DNA of 6,890 bases from Lentisphaeria bacterium (GCA_030590715.1 JAUVCU010000082.1:1-6890); one strand, 5' to 3'. Counted from the first letter of the stretch, positions 1-6,853 are shown. Numbers and translations are program-made. The notes: generated by a model not told the origin, from the letters alone.

Positions 1-1011
1 GGAATCGATCTTGATGTCGGTGTTTTCCCTAACGGAATATCGGTAAGACTATTGTCACATCCGGATAAACCGGTTTGGAAGAGCGAATTGACAATAGAAC
101 CGGCTCAGAAGAGAGCACTGGATGAAGAGGCTCTGATTAAAAGTTTTGAGGAAACAGCTAATCCGGAATATAAGCTTGGTAAGTTGAGTGCGAAGATCAA
201 AGGTAAACTGTTCCTTCCTGCAGGAACGCTGAAAAAAGAGCGTCGTGCTTTCTGGACATGGGCTGCAGAACAGCTTGGAAATATTGAGCATGCTCCAAAA
301 GTGGTGAGTCTTCTTAATGAATTTCTGCAAGAGTACGAGAACTCGAAGCCCGCTGATGCATCTCAAGAAAAAGAATTCTGTATGGTTACTCCAAAAGGAG
401 AACAGCCGAAGAAGAAAAATGCAGCGATCGTCAAATCAGTTTTTGAATGTGACAAGAAGACCGATGAGGTTTCATTACCGCATTTCTGTCGTGAAGATCG
501 TCTTGAACAGCTGGCACGAAGAATTCAGGAGTCGTACGACCTTGGAATCCGCCGTTTCCGTGTGACGTCATTGTTCCAGATCGAGATGCTTAAAAAGTAT
601 AAAGACATTGTGAAAGTGAGTGCGTATCCGTTCCCTATTCTGAATTCGGTGGCGACACGCGAACTGAAGGACTACGGATTTTCGAGAGTTCAGGCGTGCC
701 TTGAGCTTGAAGAAGATCAATTTAAGGATTTTATCAACCGTTCTCAGCTGCCGGTTGAAATATACCGTTACGGGCGACCTTCTATTTACGCTACCCGTGC
801 GGATGTGCATGTGGAAGGTAAAATAGCCGACAACCGTGGCATGGCATTTACCGTAGAAAATAATAAGACAATGGGGATTAACTATATTTATCCGGTGGAA
901 GTTCTTTCCATTCCGAAAATGGAAAACACCGTTGATTTCTATGACCTGACCCACGCATTGTGGAATGAGCAAAATACAACTGAGTTTAACCTGAACCACG
1001 TTCTGAAATAA
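1..1011 (+). CDS. Peptidase U32 family protein (RlhA-like), C-terminal part, cut by window start
   Basis: The reading frame is open from base 1 to a TAA at 1009-1011, giving the last 336 residues of a protein that begins outside the window. A TTG at 52 is in frame, but upstream codons are coding and align with the next gene, so it is not the start. The visible part covers the end of the U32 C-terminal beta domain (VFPNGISVRL), the DUF3656-like segment (LFLPAGTLKKERRAFW) and the second barrel-like half (RRFRVTSL, FSRVQACLELEEDQ, YRYGRPS). It is a paralogue of the gene at 1189: over 76 residues starting SHPD I count 22 differences. Codon 1 aligns with codon 414 of that gene. Known members of the superfamily (RlhA, TrhP, UbiU/UbiV) carry out oxygen-independent hydroxylations or tRNA/rRNA modification. 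Which substrate this one uses cannot be read here. The Fe-S cysteine region is outside the window. It lacks the acidic tail of its neighbour. Confidence 0.85.
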   Translation, partial: GIDLDVGVFPNGISVRLLSHPDKPVWKSELTIEPAQKRALDEEALIKSFEETANPEYKLGKLSAKIKGKLFLPAGTLKKERRAFWTWAAEQLGNIEHAPKVVSLLNEFLQEYENSKPADASQEKEFCMVTPKGEQPKKKNAAIVKSVFECDKKTDEVSLPHFCREDRLEQLARRIQESYDLGIRRFRVTSLFQIEMLKKYKDIVKVSAYPFPILNSVATRELKDYGFSRVQACLELEEDQFKDFINRSQLPVEIYRYGRPSIYATRADVHVEGKIADNRGMAFTVENNKTMGINYIYPVEVLSIPKMENTVDFYDLTHALWNEQNTTEFNLNHVLK

Positions 1012-1024
1012 CTCTGAATATTTC

Positions 1025-1069
1025 GGGCCCGATACACTTTGTTCAACTGGCGTATCGGGCTCTTTTTTT
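1025..1069 (+). terminator. Rho-independent terminator after the first U32 gene
   Basis: GCCCGATAC (1027-1035) pairs perfectly with GTATCGGGC (1052-1060). The stem extends outward by a G-T wobble and a G-C pair to 1025 and 1062. The loop is 16 bases, and seven T residues follow at 1063-1069. It starts 13 bases after the stop codon. It should separate the first U32 gene from the second, so the paralogue pair is probably not one simple transcript. Confidence 0.88.
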
Positions 1070-1109
1070 ATGTGCTTGAGATGTAATGACTCGGTCGGTA
1101 CGAATCTTT

Positions 1110-1140
1110 TTGTAAAGGAGAAGAATTCAACGCTTTACAA
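1110..1140. promoter_or_regulatory. Inverted repeat, candidate operator upstream of the second U32 gene
   Basis: TTGTAAAG (1110-1117) and CTTTACAA (1133-1140) are perfect 8-base inverted repeats separated by 15 bases. The right arm contains the candidate -35 hexamer TTTACA of the promoter for the gene at 1189. Arm centres are 23 bases apart, about two helical turns, which suits a dimeric regulator on one DNA face. An RNA hairpin is an alternative, but no T-tract follows. The regulator is unknown. Confidence 0.4.
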
Positions 1141-1161
1141 CGAGTAATAACACACGATATT
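1134..1161 (+). promoter_or_regulatory. Candidate sigma-70 promoter of the second U32 gene
   Basis: TTTACA at 1134-1139 (5 of 6 to TTGACA) and GATATT at 1156-1161 (4 of 6 to TATAAT) are 16 bases apart. They lie downstream of the terminator at 1025-1069 and upstream of a good ribosome binding site (AGGAG, 1173-1177). The leader would be about 20 bases. The call rests on motif match and position only. Confidence 0.4.
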
Positions 1162-1188
1162 ACCCGAAAATTAGGAGAATAATTAATT

Positions 1189-3513
1189 ATGGTAAAACCA
1201 TCATATACGAAGCCGGAGCTATTAGCACCGGCAGGAACACTTGAATGCGCCATTACGGCATACGAAGCCGGGGCAGATGCGGTATATGCAGGGCTGAAGC
1301 GATTCAATGTATGTTCACAAGGAACAAACTTCTCAATTGATGAGATGTCGAAACTATCAGCTTATGCGAAACAGCACGGTAAGAAGTTCTATGTTACGAT
1401 GAACTCTGTTGTTGCTGAAAATGAGCTTCAAAAAGTTGCTAAGAGCCTTTCAAGGCTGTCTGAACTTGATCCTGATGCGGTAATCGTACAGGATCTTGGT
1501 GTTGCACGACTGGTGCGCAAAATGATGCCGAATGTTCGTCTGCATGCATCGACACAGATGGCTATTCACAACAGTGCCGGAATCGAACAGGCAAAGTCGT
1601 TGGGAATGGATCGTGTAAGTCTTGCTCAGGAAGTGACTCTTAATGAACTTGAACTGATGCTTAAAAAATCTCCTCTTGAGATCGAAATTTTTATACATGG
1701 ATCTATTACTTCATGTCTTTCCGGAAACAGTATCTGGTCTTCATGGGTTGGTGAGCCGGAAGGAAATCTGGGTAGTAATGATCAGGTTTACCGCCGCCGT
1801 TTTCACGGGAAAGAAAACAAAGAGAAAAAGAGTGGTTTCTTTTTCTCTGCCAGCGATATGTATGCGTTGGATATTATTCCGAAATTATGCAAGTTGGGTA
1901 TAACTTCATTCAAGATTGAAGGGCGTATGAAGAGCGCTGACTATGTGCAGAATGTGGTTAAAGCGTACCGCATGATGCTTGACGCAGCACCTGAAGAAGT
2001 TAGCAAAACTCTAAAAGTAGCAAAAGATGTACTGACTACGTCTCTTGGTCGCAAATGGTCTCACGGTTTCCTTACTGAAGAAGATATGGGATCGCTGATC
2101 CAATATGATAACCTGACACTGCCTGGACAGCTATGTGGTAATGTGGTTCAGAGTAACGAAAAAGGTTTTGCTATTGAAGTCACAAGACGTATTCAGAAAG
2201 GTGACCGAATCAGTATAATTGCTCCATCCGGAGAAATAACAGATACGCTTACAATCACTAAAATGTCCTCAGAAAGAAAGCCGACACTTACCGTTCGTAA
2301 AGGTGAGCGTGTATTTATTACATATGACAAAGTTGTGCCTAAAGATGGAACTGTTTATAAAGTCGGTTCTGTAATGAAGGATAGAACGGCGATGATCGAG
2401 GCTTTACCGTTCTACACCAAAGGAATGGAAATCGATCTTGAGGTTGGTGTTTTCCCGAACGGTATATCTATTAAACTGTTGTCACACCCGGATCAACCGG
2501 TGTGGAATAGTGAGATCCCAATTGAACCGGCTCAGAAGCGCGCTTTGGATCAAGATACACTTGTTAAAAGCTTCTCTGAATCAGGAGATGCCAAATATAA
2601 GTTGGGGAAACTGACTGCAAAAATAAAAAGAGAACTATTTCTCCCTGCCGGAACGCTTAAAAAAGAACGTCGCGCTTTTTGGCAATGGGCTGTAGAGCAG
2701 ATGAATATTGCGGATCCAAAGCCGATCGGAAAGGTACGACTTTCTGCATTCGTAAAAGAGTACAAAGAGCTGGAACCTGCAGATGCATCTGGTGAAAAAG
2801 AATCATGTCTGGTTGTTCCAAAGGGTAATGAACCTAAGAAGAAATATACTTTGATCGTCAAGTCGGTATTTGAATGTAATAAGAAAACCGATGAGGTCTC
2901 ACTGCCGCATTACTGCCGTGAAGAACGAATCCCTGAGCTTGAGCGACGCATTAAAGAAGCGTATGCTCTTGGAATCAGGCGCTTTCGTGTGACATCTCTA
3001 TACCAGATCGAACTGCTAAAGAAATACGATGATATCCTTAAAGTAACGTCATACCCGCTTCCTGTATCAAATTCACTGGCGACTGTTGCCCTTAAAGAAC
3101 GTGGGTTCTCGAGAGTTCAGGCGTGGCTTGAACTTGAGGAAGATCAGTACATCGGTCTTGTTAAACATTCTCAGGTTCCTGTGGAACTATACCGATTCGG
3201 ACGACCGTTCCTTCATGCGACCCGAGCTAATGTGCAGATTGAAGGGCGTATCGCCGATGAAAACGGTGCTGAATTTTCGGTTGAGAAAAATACGAAGGTT
3301 GGTATCAACTACGTTTATCCGATCGATGTTCTATCAATTCCTAAAATTGACAATACAATTGACTTCTTTGACCTGTCACATGCGTGGTGGAACGAAAGAA
3401 ATACAACTAATTTTAATTTCCGTAGTGAAGTAGTTGAGGCAGAAGTAGAAACTGAACCAGAAGTTGAAGTGGAAACTAAATCTGAAAAGCCAAGATATCG
3501 TAGAAAAAAATAG
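1189..3513 (+). CDS. Large peptidase U32 family protein (RlhA-like, DUF3656) lacking the Fe-S cysteines
   Basis: ATG at 1189 follows AGGAG by 11 bases; the product is 774 aa, longer than E. coli RlhA (about 650). Residues 8-310 form the U32 barrel (ELLAPAGTLE, DAVYAGLKRF, LHASTQM, FKIEGRMKSADYV). Residues about 311-435 resemble the U32 C-terminal beta domain, 448-530 the DUF3656 segment (FLPAGTLKKERRAF), and 555-730 a second barrel-like half (RRFRVTSLYQIE, RFGRPFLHATRA). Family members such as RlhA (23S rRNA C2501 hydroxylation), TrhP and UbiU/UbiV use a 4Fe-4S cluster held by cysteines in HGxxC, SGxC, GxC and DLC motifs. Here those positions read T174, S181, N197 and Y225, and Y201 replaces a further common cysteine. 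Only the off-register C176 is nearby. It may therefore be cluster-free and non-catalytic, perhaps a partner of the upstream paralogue. A VE-rich acidic tail and a basic end (RYRRKK) follow residue 745. No signal peptide is seen, so it is probably cytoplasmic. Family membership is secure; substrate and activity are unknown. Confidence 0.9.
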   Translation: MVKPSYTKPELLAPAGTLECAITAYEAGADAVYAGLKRFNVCSQGTNFSIDEMSKLSAYAKQHGKKFYVTMNSVVAENELQKVAKSLSRLSELDPDAVIVQDLGVARLVRKMMPNVRLHASTQMAIHNSAGIEQAKSLGMDRVSLAQEVTLNELELMLKKSPLEIEIFIHGSITSCLSGNSIWSSWVGEPEGNLGSNDQVYRRRFHGKENKEKKSGFFFSASDMYALDIIPKLCKLGITSFKIEGRMKSADYVQNVVKAYRMMLDAAPEEVSKTLKVAKDVLTTSLGRKWSHGFLTEEDMGSLIQYDNLTLPGQLCGNVVQSNEKGFAIEVTRRIQKGDRISIIAPSGEITDTLTITKMSSERKPTLTVRKGERVFITYDKVVPKDGTVYKVGSVMKDRTAMIEALPFYTKGMEIDLEVGVFPNGISIKLLSHPDQPVWNSEIPIEPAQKRALDQDTLVKSFSESGDAKYKLGKLTAKIKRELFLPAGTLKKERRAFWQWAVEQMNIADPKPIGKVRLSAFVKEYKELEPADASGEKESCLVVPKGNEPKKKYTLIVKSVFECNKKTDEVSLPHYCREERIPELERRIKEAYALGIRRFRVTSLYQIELLKKYDDILKVTSYPLPVSNSLATVALKERGFSRVQAWLELEEDQYIGLVKHSQVPVELYRFGRPFLHATRANVQIEGRIADENGAEFSVEKNTKVGINYVYPIDVLSIPKIDNTIDFFDLSHAWWNERNTTNFNFRSEVVEAEVETEPEVEVETKSEKPRYRRKK

Positions 3514-3685
3514 AGTATTGCTATGTATGAGTTAAGTGTGTGTGGTACGGAGGCATGTATCAAAAGCATACTTAATTAAAACATCTGCTATTGCTTTACG
3601 ATAAGTTTTTACATGATAAATATGAGATTTGAGCCTAAGAGTTTATTGCTTGAAACGTACTTGCTGGAAAATAAAGGATATTGAT

Positions 3686-4114
3686 ATGAAGAAGATTGAA
3701 GGTGCGGGTGGAAGTCCTGGTGGATTGGGACAGTTTTTTATTGGATTTATAATGATGTGTTCCGGTTTTTATATGCTTCTTAATGCAATAAGTGTTAATT
3801 ATAGGTTCGGGATGGGATCTTCTATCCACGGTTTCCGTTCGTTTGGACATCAATGGAATATAACTGGTGGAATGGTGCTGGTTCCTTTCATTTTTGGTAT
3901 CGGACTGATTTTTTACAACGGCAGAAATATTCTCGGCTGGCTGCTTAGCATAGGGTCTATCTCCGCTCTTATATTCGGCGTGATCAGCAATATCAATTTT
4001 ACTTTTAAGCAGATGACTGCATTTGACCTTATCGTAATTCTTATTCTTGCAATCGGTGGATTAGGGCTACTTCTTAAGTCCTTAAAAGGAATTGATCTCT
4101 CCGGTACAGAGTAG
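3686..4114 (+). CDS. Small four-helix membrane protein of unknown function
   Basis: The protein is 142 aa. ATG at 3686 was chosen because AAAGGA (3673-3678) sits 7 bases upstream; the frame is open further upstream from 3629, but that extension is polar and lacks a ribosome binding site. Four hydrophobic segments are visible at about 15-35, 62-77, 82-101 and 112-130. The N-terminus is short and glycine-rich (GAGGSPGGLG). A soluble, probably extracytoplasmic stretch of about 25 residues (38-60) lies between the first two helices. Glycine is frequent inside the helices and a short LIFYNGRN turn joins helices 2 and 3. There is no cysteine pair, metal motif or recognised catalytic motif. I do not recognise the family well enough to name it. 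It lies 172 bases after the U32 gene and 179 before the glycosyltransferase, on the same strand, so operon membership is not clear. Confidence 0.8.
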   Translation: MKKIEGAGGSPGGLGQFFIGFIMMCSGFYMLLNAISVNYRFGMGSSIHGFRSFGHQWNITGGMVLVPFIFGIGLIFYNGRNILGWLLSIGSISALIFGVISNINFTFKQMTAFDLIVILILAIGGLGLLLKSLKGIDLSGTE

Positions 4115-4130
4115 ATTTACCATACTTTCT

Positions 4131-4153
4131 AAATATGTCGGTGTATATTTTTT
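4131..4153 (+). terminator. Weak AT-rich hairpin with T-run, possible terminator
   Basis: AAATATGT (4131-4138) can pair with GTATATTT (4143-4150), using two G-T wobbles and a CGGT loop. A run of six T residues covers 4148-4153. It begins 16 bases after the membrane-protein stop. The stem is almost all A-T, so termination would be weak; position and T-run are the main support. Confidence 0.25.
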
Positions 4154-4293
4154 AATAAGCCGCGTTTACATCTTTAAATAATGGGTAAATGCGCTATTTT
4201 TCTTGCCACCAATACTATCTTTTATGCAGCAATTTAAACTAAAAAAGTTGAAGGCTGCATATTCTGTTTCACTTATGGGGATTGCTCACAATA

Positions 4294-5088
4294 ATGCTTT
4301 TAAAAATAGAAAATTTCATTTACAACGGATCAGCTAAGCAACACTGCTATAGTTTATTCTTGATCGGCTTGTTCATCAGAACCGTAAGGTCTCTTCTGTA
4401 TAATGATATTACCCCGGATGCTGTTCTTTATGTAACTATGGCGAATGAATGGATTGGAAAAGGTGCTGACGCTGCATTCAAAGTGCAGCGCTGGATTCCT
4501 CCTTTGTGGCCGTATTTGTTGCGCTGTGGTGATTATCTGGGCTTATCCCCGGAAATGACAGGAACTGTTATCGGTGTGACTGCTGGAAGCGTTGTTTCTC
4601 TTTGCGGTTACAATATCTGTATGAAACTCTTTAAACGTAAAGAAATTGCTGTTTTGGCTGGTGTTATTCTTTGTGCTCACCCTATTTTGGTCAGGTATTC
4701 TGTGGAAAGGCTAAGAGACAGTCTTTATATTCCATTGTTTGCTGTAGCTATTGCCCTGCTGGTTCATATGGTAGACTCCAAGAAGATTATTTTATGGCTG
4801 GCGTATGCGGTCGTTTCGGCATTTGCCGTAATGACCCGAAGGGAAGGAACTGAACTTCTTATTTTTCCTGCTGGTATTGTATTTGTATTGTTTTTCTCTA
4901 AACAGTTAACCATTAGGTCATTCTCTCTTTTTGCCGCAAAATATTGCACTGTAACAGTCATGTTTTTTACACTTACGCTTTGGACGAAAAGCCTATTGAG
5001 CGGGACGTGTTCAGATTGGTCTCCAATAGACAAAACACTCCAGCCTATTCTAGGAAGCATTATGGAGGGGAAGAAATATGGGGAATAA
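4294..5088 (+). CDS. GT-C (GT39/PMT-like) membrane glycosyltransferase, N-terminal half
   Basis: It encodes 264 aa from ATG 4294. A TTG at 4282 is the only in-frame alternative I considered; neither start has a well-spaced ribosome binding site (GGGG at 4277-4280). The layout is that of the N-terminal half of polyprenyl-phosphate-sugar-dependent GT39/PMT transferases: a first membrane helix at about 19-36, then a loop with DITPDAVLYVTMANEW, where D42 (or D38) is a candidate for the acidic catalytic residue of the first extracytoplasmic loop. WIPPLWPYLL (67-76) matches the conserved region after it. Further helices lie at about 88-110, 118-134, 143-160, 166-180, 187-202 and 215-235. RRDS-type and TRREG motifs (around 140 and 181) are present. 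The family usually runs to about 500 residues; this frame stops at 264, and the missing half follows in another frame at 5078. It may be the 5' piece of a frameshifted gene. The likely role is sugar transfer to lipid, protein or envelope glycan; the acceptor is unknown. Confidence 0.68.
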   Translation: MLLKIENFIYNGSAKQHCYSLFLIGLFIRTVRSLLYNDITPDAVLYVTMANEWIGKGADAAFKVQRWIPPLWPYLLRCGDYLGLSPEMTGTVIGVTAGSVVSLCGYNICMKLFKRKEIAVLAGVILCAHPILVRYSVERLRDSLYIPLFAVAIALLVHMVDSKKIILWLAYAVVSAFAVMTRREGTELLIFPAGIVFVLFFSKQLTIRSFSLFAAKYCTVTVMFFTLTLWTKSLLSGTCSDWSPIDKTLQPILGSIMEGKKYGE

Positions 5089-5818
5089 TCTGGTATCCTT
5101 AGAACTGTGGCAGGAATTGTTTGGAAATATTTCAAAAGGAATTGGAATCCTACCATTTCTTCTTTTAATTGTTTCGTTATTCGCTATAAAGAAGGAGGCG
5201 ATGAATCAGCTGTGGTCGCTTTTGTTTGTGTTCTGCATTGCCGTTAGTATGAGAGGCGTTCTGCACTTTGCATCTGTGATTGATTTGTCAAAACGGTATT
5301 TTGCGCCTTTAGCGGTCCTGGTGACAGCAGTTGGAGTGGCAGGCTTTCCTGTAATTAGCGCCTTTTTGGAGTCTAAAAGTAAAAAATATGATTCCAGAAA
5401 GATAATGACCGTTTTTATTCTTTTTATACTCTTCGCGTTCGGATCAAAAGCTATGTGGTATAGAACCGATAAAGCCCCTTACAGGCAGCTCGGGGAGTTT
5501 CTTTGTAATCATTCCGCCGGTAGGTCATTTGCTGTCATTGCCGATGACGATGCCCGAAGAAAGGCTTATTATGCGGGAAGTACTGAACTGCGTTATTCTG
5601 TAGACAAGTTAAAGTATTTTAAGACATGGAAGAGCCGTGGAGATTTGCCTGAATTGATGTATTTTGTGATTAATGAAACGGCTGTGGGATTTAATGAATC
5701 AGTGAAACAGATTCAGAAAGAACTCGGCCTTGAATTTATTAAAAAATTATCGACAAAAGGTCGTAAGAGAAAAATGACTTTCGATATTTACCTTTATCAA
5801 AAGTCATCTGATAAGTAA
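5078..5818 (+). CDS. GT39/PMT-like glycosyltransferase, C-terminal half (separate frame)
   Basis: The frame encodes 246 aa from ATG 5078, overlapping the preceding frame by 11 bases. GGAGGGG (5064-5070) sits 7 bases upstream, so independent or coupled initiation is possible. Hydrophobic segments are at about 21-37, 45-65, 76-95 and 109-126. KRYFAPL at 72-78 resembles the RY-containing motif in the C-terminal half of GT39-type transferases. The last 120 residues are soluble (APYRQLGEFL, AVIADDDARRKAYYAG), like the short extracytoplasmic end domain of these enzymes. Alone it has none of the N-terminal catalytic loop. Joined to the upstream frame it gives about 500-510 residues, a normal length for one enzyme. 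Deleting one G of the GGGG run at 5080-5083 would fuse them as KKYGNNLVS. It could be the 3' part of a broken gene, a sequencing artefact, or a real second subunit; I favour the first two. Confidence 0.65.
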   Translation: MGNNLVSLELWQELFGNISKGIGILPFLLLIVSLFAIKKEAMNQLWSLLFVFCIAVSMRGVLHFASVIDLSKRYFAPLAVLVTAVGVAGFPVISAFLESKSKKYDSRKIMTVFILFILFAFGSKAMWYRTDKAPYRQLGEFLCNHSAGRSFAVIADDDARRKAYYAGSTELRYSVDKLKYFKTWKSRGDLPELMYFVINETAVGFNESVKQIQKELGLEFIKKLSTKGRKRKMTFDIYLYQKSSDK

Positions 5819-5821
5819 CTT

Positions 5822-6805
5822 TTATGTAGAGTGGTTTGCTAGCATTCTTCTGGCATTATCAGCAATTCTTTCTCTTATTGACAGGGGACGAATAACTGTA
5901 GCGTAACCAGCTTGTGCCATAACCCAGCGCACTAGTTCCTCTTCCATTATCTCTGGTATTTCCAGCTCAAAACCATTTTCGAGGTTTCGTATGGTTTGGT
6001 CTTTGTGAAGAGGTTGCTCTGTAATATACGTCAACACAGATCCATCACATTGTAGCTTTACGTCTTTTATGACTTCAAAATTGTATAGGCTTCCTGTCTC
6101 TACATCATTGGAGAACTCTTTTTTGTATTTGAACTTTTCTTCTAGCGCTTCCGCTTCTAGAATCCTGTGTATAGCAAAGTTTCTTGCTGCTTTCTTTGTG
6201 TGACAATAGGACTTGGCAATCCAGGCTCTGCCGTGAAACGCAAGGATCTGAGGTTCAATAATTCTCTCTGAGGTCTCACCTTTTGCCGGTGAGTATTTTA
6301 TTTTAAGACAATTCCTGTCTTTCCAGGCATTATAAACGGTATTGAAGATATCAGGTGGGATCGTAACATTAAGTCCTGACGAAACCATCATCTGTGACAA
6401 GTGGTCAAACCCTCCGTCGTAATTGTTCTCGGTCAGCTGATAATTGAATGCTTCTTCAATATTGGAACTGATTGGGGCTGGGAAGATCTTCTGGGCCACA
6501 CATGAACCGATAGCAAGTGCAAGTAGTTCATTATCTTGAAAAGAAGGACAGTGAAACGACCAGTCGGATCTGGTCAGGTAATACCCTCTATTTTCCTGAT
6601 CGTATTCTATTGGAGCACCAAATTCATCTATCAGAGCCTTAATGTCACGTTGAATAGTTTTTTCGGAACAGGCTATATTTTCGTTATTCTCAAGATCATA
6701 GTTTTTCAGCTTTTTTACAAAACTAGTTCTGTTCGGATACTGCTCTTTTCGCAGTGCGGCCACAAAACGGACCATTCTTTTAAGCTGCTTTTTGTTTGTC
6801 GGCAT
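5822..6805 (-). CDS. WYL-domain transcriptional regulator (HTH-WYL-WCX)
   Basis: The protein is 327 aa. The start is the ATG read from 6805, with AGGA 6 bases upstream on the minus strand. The frame is open further, to 6871, but that extension would cover the -10 box and both palindromes. An N-terminal winged helix-turn-helix spans residues 4-78; CSEKTIQRDIKALI (46-59) is the recognition helix and GYYL (74-77) ends the wing. A WYL domain spans about 154-220 (LKIKYSP, RIIEPQ, FHGRAWIAKSY, RNFAIHRI). The name motif reads W195-I196-A197 rather than WYL, while the R208/F210 and R214 positions are kept. A C-terminal WCX-type domain (about 240-322) has VRWVMAQAGYATVI. Such regulators act as dimers sensing nucleic acid or small ligands; related ones (DriD, PafBC, BrxR/CapW) control DNA damage or defence genes. 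It is convergent with the glycosyltransferase, with 3 bases between stop codons. The two palindromes upstream suggest autoregulation. Family is secure, target unknown. Confidence 0.92.
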   Translation of the reverse strand: MPTNKKQLKRMVRFVAALRKEQYPNRTSFVKKLKNYDLENNENIACSEKTIQRDIKALIDEFGAPIEYDQENRGYYLTRSDWSFHCPSFQDNELLALAIGSCVAQKIFPAPISSNIEEAFNYQLTENNYDGGFDHLSQMMVSSGLNVTIPPDIFNTVYNAWKDRNCLKIKYSPAKGETSERIIEPQILAFHGRAWIAKSYCHTKKAARNFAIHRILEAEALEEKFKYKKEFSNDVETGSLYNFEVIKDVKLQCDGSVLTYITEQPLHKDQTIRNLENGFELEIPEIMEEELVRWVMAQAGYATVIRPLSIRERIADNARRMLANHST

Positions 6806-6832
6806 CTTTTGTCCTGTATTAAAATAAATGAT

Positions 6833-6838
6833 ATTATA
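6833..6838 (-). promoter_or_regulatory. -10 box of the WYL regulator promoter
   Basis: Read on the minus strand this is a perfect TATAAT, 27 bases from the ATG at 6805, giving a leader of roughly 20 bases. No good -35 hexamer exists 15-19 bases upstream: TGTCCA at 15 bases is the best, matching 3 of 6. The missing -35 and the palindrome lying over that position suggest a promoter governed by a DNA-binding protein. Confidence 0.6.
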
Positions 6839-6852
6839 CCCTAATTTAGGGT
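6838..6852. promoter_or_regulatory. Perfect palindrome 1 (candidate operator)
   Basis: ACCCTAA-T-TTAGGGT is a perfect 7+1+7 palindrome touching the upstream edge of the regulator -10 box. It occupies what would be the -10/-35 spacer, where a bound protein would block or remodel RNA polymerase. Its arms do not resemble those of palindrome 2, so two different proteins, or two faces of one, may bind. Confidence 0.5.
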
Positions 6853-6853
6853 G

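Noticed and set aside
52..54. TTG as the start codon of the first U32 gene
   Set aside because: Codons from base 1 to 51 are in frame and align residue for residue with the interior of the complete paralogue, so the gene is truncated by the window edge.
3530..3577. Long hairpin after the second U32 gene (11 pairs, two G-T) as a terminator
   Set aside because: The loop is 26 bases, the stem AT-rich, and no T-tract follows, so it does not meet the form of an intrinsic terminator. No better terminator was found in 3514-3685.
3591..3620. Promoter for the small membrane protein (TTGCTT, 18 bases, GATAAA)
   Set aside because: The -35 match is poor and the region is AT-rich, so such matches are expected by chance.
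3629..3685. N-terminal extension of the small membrane protein
   Set aside because: The extension is polar, has no ribosome binding site, and the ATG at 3686 has a well-placed AAAGGA.
4115..4293. Promoter for the glycosyltransferase (TTTACA at 4165-4170, TTGCCA at 4203-4208)
   Set aside because: Neither -35-like word has a -10 hexamer at 16-18 bases.
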